The notes below the pieces were generated by a model. The model did not search any database, had not been told where the DNA came from, and worked only from the letters and a program-made list of their open reading frames with translations. A stretch of DNA of 64,000 nt from contig BSBM01000436.1 in assembly GCA_027924585.1 (NCBI GenBank), positions 8,881,001-8,945,000 of the forward strand, written 5' to 3'. Shown in pieces: positions 55,740-64,000 of the stretch. Position numbers and translations under genes: made by a program. This DNA is from Larix kaempferi (lineage: Eukaryota; Streptophyta; Pinopsida; Pinales; Pinaceae). Position 1 is the stretch's first letter; every line of letters begins with the position of its first letter.

Positions 55740-56636
55740 TGAGGGATTTTTAGCAGTATTGGGGTTAGATGGGGCATGACAGTCTCCCCCTGCTCACTCC
55801 ACCTTTCGGAATGAAATTTTCTGCTCTATTTTAGTCATTTTTAATAGCTTTTAGGCACCCAGGGGGAAAATACCCCAGGTATCCTACTTTAAGCCTACTT
55901 TAGGCCATCTCTAGATTATTTTATATTCTTTCATGTTATATTTTTACATTGACATATATTTGGCCTATCAGCCTGGGTATTTTGTAAAAGTGAGTTGAGA
56001 ACACTATAAATACAACTCCTCACTTCATTTGTAAATTATAACTCATAGGATAAATTACAATATGTTTCTCTTTTACCCTAGATAGCTCTATTGGAAGTGA
56101 TGCGCACCTCTTGAAGTAGGCTCTTCTTGCTCTTGTGGATGAAATTGCATGCTTATCTTTGGTTTTGCTCATGCTTGGTGGATGCTAGGAATTGTTGGAA
56201 GAATGCAAGATCAAGTAAGTCAAGTTTTTAGCCTTTCTTGGTGAAAGGTAGGTAAATTCTTGCTTCTTGAATGATTGAATGGTGGCCTTAGGGCTGCATT
56301 TTTTCTGAATAGGGTCTTTTTGTCTGCCTTTAATCCTCTTTGCATGGTGGAAAACGCTCCCTAGAGAAGGTTTTCCCAAGTTTAGCCTTGCATCTCCAAT
56401 TTTTCCCTAGATTAAGCTCATATAACAAACCCTAGAGGTTGTTATAGGAAGCCCTAGTTCAGTAGACAAGGAGAAATTACTCCAAGAAGAAGTTTGGTCA
56501 CTTTCCTCTAGGGCTAGGGATAAGGGTCTCATCCATAAAAACCCTAGTTATCAACTTTTACTAAATTTCACTTACATTTTCATGTGTAATTTTGCATTTT
56601 CATGGTAGAATTAGGGTTAGAATTAGGTATGCAATT
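55740..56636 (+). repeat. Probable LTR start of an unidentified element, cut by Copia-4
   Basis: It begins TGAGGGATTTTTAGCAG right after a purine tract. It contains a TATA-like CACTATAAATACAAC (about 56003) with a plausible transcript start, then an AG/GTAAGT-like donor (near 56212). It continues after Copia-4 at 62976. The end of this LTR was not found. Confidence 0.5.
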
Positions 56637-57194
56637 TGTTGAAATATTGTAACTTCGAAGAATATTCTATTGTATTTTATTATTGTAATTTATTCAGAGA
56701 TGTTTTATTCCTCCGTCGGGATGTTATTATTGTATTTGGTCATCATAGAGTCATGAGGTAAAACCTCCTTTGTAAGTCAGGTCAATAGAACCCTCCAGAA
56801 AGTAATATTATATTGTTTTGAGTCTTCCTAGGTAAGTCAGCCCAGTTAAGTTTGTTGGGGCCGACCTAGTTAGTGAAAAAGTCAAGTGGAAGATAAAGTA
56901 TAAATAGGAGTGATGTCCTCCTCATTTGGACACACACACTCACTTGTGTAATTTGCATAGGAGAGAGAGAGAGAGATATCTGCAAGGAGAAGGAGCATTT
57001 CCTTGGGGTTGTCTTTGTACTTTTGATCATCTATATTGAGGAAGTTTTGTTGGGTTTTCTTCCCCTAGAAGGTTTCACAGAATAAATCTGTGTCTATCTT
57101 GTGATTGTGTTTCTTTCAGTGATCTTGTATATCCTATTTTTGTGAAATTGAATTGAATACTATGTTATCTATCTTAGCATATTGAATCTTAACA
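56637..57194 (+). repeat. Copia-4 5' LTR (558 bp)
   Basis: It is related to the Copia-2 LTR. It contains the promoter-like AAAGTATAAATAGGAG (about 56898) and a GA repeat in the leader (GAGAGAGAGAGAGA, about 56963). Confidence 0.93.
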
Positions 57195-57585
57195 TGGTAT
57201 CAGGGCTAGCCTGAATAGGGCAGCTTTCACAAGGTGAAACTCTCTCTCTTCTCCCTCCGGCACGAAATTTGGGTTTCTGTCAAAGTTGGAATTTTGGAAA
57301 TCTGATTGCATAGGGAAGTGCGCCTCTCCAAAACCGAAATTTCGGTACCAAGATCAAATTTTTTGAGTGGGTAAAACTCCCGAAAAGTCAAACCCTAGTT
57401 TGACTCTGGACTAGAAAACTGCAGAAACTGCAGATCATAATTTCGCAAGTCAATTTAGAGATGTGAAAATTTGGAATCTCCAGAAACCAAGTGTACAAGT
57501 CAATTCGCCTCAGTCAAGCGCATCTCCTGGTAAGGTCAATTTTGCATTTTGAGAAATTTCATTTTTTGGTGACCTCCTAGATAAG

Positions 57586-59982
57586 ATGGCCCCAAGCACT
57601 AAGCTTGAGGATAAGCTAGAAGGTATAGAGAATTTCCAAGCATGGAAATATAGGATTGGCCTCATTCTTGAAGAGAATGATCTTGCCAAATACATCAAGG
57701 AAGAAGTTGTAGAACCTGAAGATGATGAAGCTAAGGAGAAGCACAAGAAGGACCTGATAAGGGCAAAGAGGATCATTGATGATTCTATCAAAGACCACTT
57801 GATTCCTCAAGTGTCATCCAAGAAGACCCCGAAGGAGATGTATGATGCCCTAGCCAGAATGTATGAAGGAAGGAACATCAATAGGAAGATGAATTTGAGA
57901 GCTCAATTAACGAGTACCAAGATGTGCCAAGGAGAATCCATCCAAGACTACTTCACAAGGGTTTCCCAGTTCAAGGAGCAACTAGAAGCCATTGGAGACT
58001 CCCTTGATGAAGATGAGCTAGTTATGACTGCTCTCAATGGTCTCACTAGACCTTGGGATTCATTCATCCAGACTATGTATGCCAGAAAGGAAAGCATGAA
58101 ATTTGACATTGTATGGGAAGATTGCATCCAAGAGGAGGCTAGAGTAGCCAATAGAGAAACTCTACTTAAAGAAGATGATCAAGCCCTAGCCACCATACCA
58201 AGAGAGGAAGAAGTCAATCTAACTTCAAGAAGGAAAGTCACAAGGAATCTCAACCTCCCAAGAAGTTCCAGAGGACAAGAGGAAACAATCCAAGAAGAAA
58301 CTACTCCAACTTTCAATGCTTCACTTGTGACAATAGGACATATTGCCAGAAATTGTCCATTGAAGAAAGAAGAATACAAGAAGAGGAACAACAACAAAAG
58401 ACGTCATGCACACCTAGCTAAAGATGAAGATGAAGAAGAAGAGGAAGAAGGACGTCGAAGAAAACAAGCAAAAGAAGAAGATGCAGAAGAGTATGTCTTA
58501 TTCTCTGCACTCTCTAGGTCTGTGACAACTGGAGAAGATACATGGCTTATTGATAGTGGTGCTTCAAAGCACATGACGGGACAAAAGAAAACTCTCTCAA
58601 AACTTGAAGAGAAGAACTCTCCTCAGAAGGTATCATTAGGAGATGACTATCAATATCCTATTAAAGGAATTGGTGAAGCAAGCTACAAACTTGATTCTGG
58701 AACCCCCGTGAAGATGAAGGAAGTCTTATATGTACTAGGTTTGAAGAAGAATTTACTTTCTATCTCAACATTAGATAAGAAAGGATATAGGGTTGCATTC
58801 ATAGATGGACAAGTACTTATGCGACCCAAAGGAAAATCAATTGAAGATGCAGTTGTCATTGGTGAAGAAGAAGGAGGCTTATATAAACTCAAGGGACATT
58901 TAGAAACAACCCTTGTTTATGAGACCACTAGTCCAAGTGAATTATGGCATAGGAGGCTTGCTCACATCAACTACAAAGCACTACCCCATGTGAGCAAAGT
59001 AGTGATGGGCTTACCAGATTTGAAGATCGATCATGAAGGCATTTGCAAAGGATGTGCAAAAGGAAAGAATATCAAGAATCCATTTCCGAAGAGTGAGACA
59101 AAGACTAAAGGTACGTTGGAATTAATCCATTTAGATGTATGTGGTCCAATGCCCTCCACATCTTTGAGTGGTTATGAATATTATGTTACATTTATTGATG
59201 ACTATTCAAGAAAGACATGGATATATTTCTTGAAAGCAAAGGATGAAGTATTTGGAAAATTCAAGGAATTCAAAGCCTTGATAAAGAATCATTCAAAAAG
59301 AAGAATCAAGACACTCAGAACGGACAATGGTGGAGAATATACTTCAAAAGATTTTGAAGCCTTTTGTAAAGAAGCTAGAATCAAGAGGGAACTAACTACT
59401 CCCTACAATCCTCAACAAAATGGTGTTGCGGAAAGAAAGAATAGGACCATTATGGAAGTAGTGAAGACAATGATACATGATCAAGATCTTCCAATGCATC
59501 TATGGGCTGAAGCAGCAAGGACAACAGTTTATGCACAGAATAGATTATCCCATAGTGCCCTTGAATTCAAGACTCCAAAAGAAATGTTCACAGGAAAAAA
59601 GCCTGAAGTGATCCACCTCAAGATATTTGGTTGCCCAGTATATGTTCACATACCAAAAGAAAAGAGAACCAAGTTGGACCCTTCCGGAAAGAAGGGAATA
59701 TTTGTTGGATATTATGAAGTCTCCAAAGCCTTCAGAATATACATTCCAGGATTCCATCACATGGAGATTAGTAGAGATGTAACATTTGACGAAGAAGCAG
59801 CTCTCAAGAGATCCAAAAAGTGTCAGCATGAAGAAGTACATGAAGAAGATGTACCCCCCAGAAATGTAGAAGTTGCACCCTCCCCCGAAGATGAAACACT
59901 AGAAGACCATGATATGCTAGAACCTCAAGAACCTTCCACTATGAATATGTCACGAAATAGAAAGCCTGCTTGGGCAAGATAA
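57586..59982 (+). CDS. Copia-4 gag-protease-integrase (798 codons to a TAA)
   Basis: The Gag core is at residues 5-200. The protease motif DSGASKHM is near 322-329, the GAG-pre-integrase/HHCC region at about 440-500 (ELWHRRLAHINYKAL and ICKGCAKGK), and the integrase core at about 510-680 with TDNGGEY and PQQNGVAERKN. The frame stays open to a TAA at 59980 that lies inside pol. About 40 codons around 58215-58335 are read out of register: the sequence holds a good knuckle (CFTCDN...GHIARNC) split between two frames, so Gag has lost its zinc finger. An EEDEEEEEEG acidic run (about residue 285) precedes the protease. Confidence 0.9.
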   Translation: MAPSTKLEDKLEGIENFQAWKYRIGLILEENDLAKYIKEEVVEPEDDEAKEKHKKDLIRAKRIIDDSIKDHLIPQVSSKKTPKEMYDALARMYEGRNINRKMNLRAQLTSTKMCQGESIQDYFTRVSQFKEQLEAIGDSLDEDELVMTALNGLTRPWDSFIQTMYARKESMKFDIVWEDCIQEEARVANRETLLKEDDQALATIPREEEVNLTSRRKVTRNLNLPRSSRGQEETIQEETTPTFNASLVTIGHIARNCPLKKEEYKKRNNNKRRHAHLAKDEDEEEEEEGRRRKQAKEEDAEEYVLFSALSRSVTTGEDTWLIDSGASKHMTGQKKTLSKLEEKNSPQKVSLGDDYQYPIKGIGEASYKLDSGTPVKMKEVLYVLGLKKNLLSISTLDKKGYRVAFIDGQVLMRPKGKSIEDAVVIGEEEGGLYKLKGHLETTLVYETTSPSELWHRRLAHINYKALPHVSKVVMGLPDLKIDHEGICKGCAKGKNIKNPFPKSETKTKGTLELIHLDVCGPMPSTSLSGYEYYVTFIDDYSRKTWIYFLKAKDEVFGKFKEFKALIKNHSKRRIKTLRTDNGGEYTSKDFEAFCKEARIKRELTTPYNPQQNGVAERKNRTIMEVVKTMIHDQDLPMHLWAEAARTTVYAQNRLSHSALEFKTPKEMFTGKKPEVIHLKIFGCPVYVHIPKEKRTKLDPSGKKGIFVGYYEVSKAFRIYIPGFHHMEISRDVTFDEEAALKRSKKCQHEEVHEEDVPPRNVEVAPSPEDETLEDHDMLEPQEPSTMNMSRNRKPAWAR

Positions 59983-61638
59983 ATCATACAAGAAGCAAAG
60001 AAGTATGGAGCTCCAAAAGGCTCCACAAGAGTAAGCAAGAAGCCAAATCCATTTTCTAGTTATGTGGCTTTTATGTGTGATCTTGTAGACCAAGAACCTA
60101 CCAGTTATGAAGAAGCTATACAGAAGAAAGAATGGGTAGAAGCAATGACGGAAGAATACCAATCAATAATGAAGAATGATGTTTGGGATATAGTTCCCAA
60201 ACCAGGAGGCAAAAGTGTGGTATCTTCCAAGTGGATCTACAAGATAAAGCATGCAACTGATGGAAGTATTGAGAAATACAAGGCAAGGTTTGTGGCTAGA
60301 GGATTCTGTCAGAAAAAGGGATTTCATTATGAAGAGACATTTGCGCCAATAGCAAGGTACACTTCCATTAGAACTATCATGGCACTTGCATCCATGATGA
60401 AGTGGAGTTTACACTAGATGGATGTGAAGACAGCTTCCTGAATGGTGTGATTGAGGAAGAAGTGTACATAGAACAGCCACATGGATTTGAAGTTGAAGAC
60501 AGACAGACTCACGTATGCAAGTTGAAGAAGGCTCTGTATGGATTGAAGCAAGCTCCTAGAGCTTGGTACGGAAGGATAGATAGCTTTTTGACGAGCTTGG
60601 GCTTTACCAAAAGTAAAGCTGACCCTAACCTTTACTTTAAGGTTATGGATGATGAACCTGTCATATTACTGTTGTATGTGGATGATTTATTTCTGACAAG
60701 AAATGAGAAACAGATTGTAGAGTGCAAGAAGAAGCTCGTTGAAGAATTTGAGATGAAAGACCTTGGATTGATGCACTATTTTCTAGGTCTGGAAGTATGG
60801 CAGAACCCAAAATGAATCTTTCTCAACCAAGGAAAGTATGCTGTGGAAATCCTAAAAAGATTTGATATGTTGGAATGTAAATCCATGGCCACACCCATGG
60901 ATACCAACCTGAAGTTGTTAGCTGATGAATCGTCAGAGTTAGTGGATGTGACTTAGTACAGACAGATTATTGGGTCGTTGATGTATCTGACGAATACCAG
61001 GTCAGATATATGCTTTGCTGTGAACACCCTAAGTCAGTATCTAGTTGAGCCTAGACGTGTTCACCTGGTAGCTGCAAAGCATGTGATGAGGTACCTGAAA
61101 GGTACGATAGACTTTAGTCTATACTATGTTGGAGATCATGACTACAAATTGTATGGTTATACAGATGCAGATTGGGCTGGAAGTGTCTCAAACAGGAAGA
61201 GCACCTCAGGTGGATGTTATTGTCTGGGATCCGCCATGATCTCATGGTTTAGCAGGGAGCAGTCTAGTGTTGCTCTCAGCACAAGTTGAAGCAGAGTATA
61301 TAGCAGCTTGTTCCGCCAGCTGTGAAGCCATATGGATTTGAAAATTGATGTCGGGTCTATTTGACCTGGAGTTGGATACCACGGTGATTCTATGTGACAA
61401 CCAGAGTTCTATTAAGATGACGGATAACCCTGTGTTCCATGACAAGTCAAAGCACATAGAAATCCAGTATTTTTACATACGAGATATGGTACAGAAGGGA
61501 GTTATAAAGCTCCAATATGTGAGCACGGATGAGCAAGTTGCTGATGTATTGACTAAGCCTCTGTCTCGAGTGAAGTTTGAGTACTTCCATGACAAGCTTG
61601 GTGTGGTTCGAAAAGACCTTCCTCGAAAGGGGGAGTAG
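59983..61638 (+). pseudogene. Copia-4 pol 3' part: RT and RNase H, broken
   Basis: Same frame as above until 60415, where a TAG replaces Gln in SLHxMDVKT. A one-base loss then shifts the frame (TASLNG region). The RT continues with ALYGLKQAPRAW, the catalytic YVDD at about 60676 and MKDLGLMHYFLGLEV, with further stops near 60813 and 60955. RNase H follows with DADWAGS and, after another frame change near 61290, CDNQSSIKMTDNPVFHDKSKH. The polyprotein ends at 61638 with LPRKGE. All domains can be traced, but no enzyme could be made. Confidence 0.92.
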
Positions 61639-61656
61639 TGATGATGATGTTGTAGT

Positions 61657-62045
61657 GGGATTGTATCATCCCTGGACTTCATGTCCTAAAGTGATCCGCA
61701 AACTTTTGTCTTTGTGATGTGGTTGGGATTGTATCATCCCTGGACATTAGTCCTAAAGTGATCCGCAGACTTTTGTCTCTGTGATGTGGTTGGGATTGTA
61801 CCATCCCTGGACATTAGTCCTAAAGTGATCCGCAGACTTCTGTCTCCGTGATGTGGTTGGGATTGTATCATCCCTGGACATTAGTCCTAAAGTGATCCGC
61901 AAACTTTTGTCTCCGTGATGTGGTTGGGATTGGATCATCCCTGGACATTAGTCCTAAAGTGATCCTCAGACTTTTGTCTCAGTCATGTGTTTAGGATTGC
62001 ATCATCCTTGGACTTATATCCTAAAGTGAGAGGGATTGATCATCC
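61657..62045. repeat. 67-bp tandem repeat (about 5.7 copies) after Copia-4 pol
   Basis: Units start with GGGATTGTATCATCCCTGG at 61657, 61725, 61792, 61859 and 61926, and degrade near 61992. Each unit begins with a GGGAT...ATCCC inverted repeat. A second, shorter repeat (GATCAAGAGTTGTTGT type) follows at about 62080-62200. Confidence 0.92.
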
Positions 62046-62412
62046 CGTAATTGGATCATGTGTGTTGCAGGTTATGTTGCAGATGATGTTGTTACTGATT
62101 GAAAGATCAAGAGTTGTTGTTGATCGAAAGATCAAGAGTTGTTGTAGATGATCGAGAGATCAAGTGTTGTTGTAGACGATCAAGTGATCGAGTGCTGCAA
62201 AAGATGAAGATAAAAGATGAAGACTCAGTGCTGCAGAAGATGATGCTCCAGTACTCAAGATGGTGAAGATGTTCCAGTTGTTGATATTGTTGAAGAAAAC
62301 TCCCAATGATTTATAGATGTATTACCTTGATGTTGTTGATGATGCTCTCTCTCCTTGCTCCTACAGTTGATGTTGTTGTTGTCAGTAGAATACCCTTCTC
62401 ATTAAGGGGGAG

Positions 62413-62970
62413 TGTTGAAAGATTGTAACTTCGAAGATATTCTATTGTATTTTATTATTGTAATTTATTCGGAGATGTTTTATTCCTTCGTCGGGATCTT
62501 ATTATTGTACTTGGTCATCATAGAGTCATGAGGTAAAACCTCCTTTGTAAGTTGGGTCGATAGAACCCTCCAAAAAGTAATATTATATTGTTTTGAGTCT
62601 TCCTAGGTAAGTCGGCCCAATTAAGTTTGTTGGGGTCAACCTAGTTAGTGAAAAAGTCAAGTGGAAGATAAAGTATAAATAGGAGTGTTGTGCTCCTCAT
62701 TTGAACACACACACTCACTTGTGTAATTCGCATAGGAGAGAGAGAGAGATGTCTACAAGGAGAAGGAGCACTTGTTTGGGGTTTTGTCTTTGTACTTTTG
62801 ATCATCTATATTGAGGAAGTTTTGCTGGGTTTTCTTCCCCTAGAGGGTTTCCCAGGATAAATCTGTGTCTATCTTCGGATTGTGTTTCTTTCAGTGATCT
62901 TGTATATGCCATTGTTGTGAAATTGAATTGAATACTAATGTTATCTATCTTAGCATATTGAATCTTAACA
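62413..62970 (+). repeat. Copia-4 3' LTR (558 bp)
   Basis: It matches 56637-57194 with scattered substitutions. It is preceded by TTAAGGGGGAG and followed by CAATT. Confidence 0.93.
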
Positions 62971-62975
62971 CAATT

Positions 62976-64000
62976 TTATGTCTGAAACCCTAAAAATAAA
63001 ATAAAAAATCCAATTTTTGGCCTCTCTAAAATTTTGGCCCCCCCTCCTACAAATTCGGCCTACCTTTTTTAACCCTAAAAACCCTAAGGCAAAATTTTAG
63101 GAATCCCTAAACACCCAAAAAAATATAAAATCCTAAAAAAACCTAAAAAAATTGTAGAATTTTTAATTTCAAAAAAATTGTAAATTTGTTAATATTTTGC
63201 AGCCCTAAAGGTTGTGGCCTCCCTCTTTCCTCCCTCCTATACCCTGGGCAACCCTCTTTCCTTCCTCTCTAGCCCTTGGCTTCCCTTTTGGGACTTGGCT
63301 CTCCCCTTTAGGGCCTGCCCTAACCTCGGGACTGCCTTTGGGCAGCCTGCTACAGGCTGTAACAAGCCTCCTAGCGACCTCCTGTAGCCTACTTTAAGTC
63401 TACAATAAATTGCAGAGTGTCCCACCATTTGACAGCCTTCAAAACCTGTAACAGGATCCACATAAAACATTGAAAAGAGGTCAGCAAAAGTTACATTTAT
63501 TACTGTTTAATCAAGGACTGATTTCAACTCTGTTTACATGCTATCAATGACACATATCAAACTTTGATTAATTGTTTGTACTGCCAGAAGAGTGCTCTAA
63601 ATTGAAGTTATTTGGTACATATTAAGTGCATGAAATCATTGTTCAAACACATTTTCTTCGGCTTGATAAATACTACTATAACCACTGTCATAAAGGGACT
63701 GTCTACTATTGTCATTACTGTACTTACACTCTTGTTTTTTATTGGATGGTGAATAATTATATTTGTTGAATATCTACTGATTTCATAAAACTACTATTGG
63801 AACTATCATTGAATGCCCATGTGTACATTGCCTCTATCAATGTGGTATGAATGATCATTTAATATTGACATTGACACATTGGTTTACATTTACGACATTG
63901 TTGCTTGCATAGTATGTCTTCTTCATTCTGAAGATTGATTCATTGAAAGCACTGGTCACTAATATCTTTGTGTAGAAGACATAGTCTTTTTGTCCAAGTG
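62976..64000. other. Unassigned right flank
   Basis: This continues the LTR-like unit that Copia-4 interrupted. 62985-63180 is A/T-rich with many CCCTAAAA-like words. 63200-63400 is C/T-rich. The rest is plain AT-rich sequence. Short ORFs here show no family resemblance. Confidence 0.4.

Larger units (their letters stand above)
56637..62970 (+). mobile_element. Copia-4: complete but inactive Ty1/copia element
   Basis: The 6,334-bp element has two 558-bp LTRs (56637-57194 and 62413-62970), ends TGTTGAAA...CTTAACA, and a perfect duplication CAATT (56632-56636 and 62971-62975). The primer site TGGTATCAGGGC (one change from the tRNA-iMet consensus) and the purine tract TTAAGGGGGAG are in place. 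Gag and pol were one frame, now broken by stops and shifts. By eye the LTRs differ at several percent of positions, so it is an older insertion of the same family as Copia-2. Confidence 0.95.

Noticed and set aside
55405-55779. 124-codon plus-strand ORF
   Set aside because: It crosses the purine tract and LTR start at 55740 and matches no family.

Overview
The window is nuclear DNA from a land plant, most likely a seed plant with a large, repeat-filled genome. The grounds are Ty1/copia and Ty3/gypsy elements primed by plant-type tRNA-iMet and tRNA-Asp sites, a plant L1-type LINE with a CCHC ORF1, hAT transposons with 8-bp target duplications, and 4-kb LTRs of Athila/Tat type. A gymnosperm would fit, but the sequence alone does not settle it. 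I found no convincing host gene, tRNA, rRNA or CRISPR. Nearly every base that can be assigned belongs to a transposable element, and most elements sit inside older ones.

Layout, left to right. 1-8255: a decayed LINE (ORF1 then endonuclease/RT ORF2), split by a solo LTR (LTR-A, 153-4013, TSD AACCC). About 8256-14449: an unidentified, palindrome-rich, LTR-like stretch, split by a second solo LTR (LTR-B, 8880-13048, TSD GGACC). 14450-22499: a complete but dead copia element on the minus strand (Copia-1, TSD TATAG), carrying a foreign 2.4-kb insert at 18200-20617. 23752-26419: the 5' half of a plus-strand copia (Copia-2).

26420-49189 is a nest. Copia-2 is broken by LTR-D. LTR-D holds a short gag-only element (TR-GAG type, 27755-45138, TSD GTGAG), and that element's own LTR is broken by a young 14.4-kb gypsy element (28461-42896). 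LTR-D also holds a hAT-like transposon (45185-48365, TSD CTTATGTC), which contains a second hAT-like element (46702-47694, TSD GCAGAGAC). 49190-52890 is unassigned, with a TATA-like box and three hairpin repeats whose stems covary. 52895-54690 holds a hAT transposase pseudogene, a minus-strand copia remnant and a GGGAGCG-rich block. 55740-end is part of another LTR, interrupted by Copia-4 (56637-62970, TSD CAATT), a relative of Copia-2.

The one element that looks alive in its coding part is the gypsy at 28461-42896. It has 4,503-bp LTRs of equal length in which I noticed a single difference, and one uninterrupted 1,600-codon ORF. That ORF has protease, an extra RNase H, RT, a second RNase H and integrase, but no recognisable gag. 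The extra RNase H lies before the RT and keeps all four acidic residues, while the RNase H after the RT has lost two. The other main candidate for something undescribed is the covarying hairpin triplet at 51698-51965.
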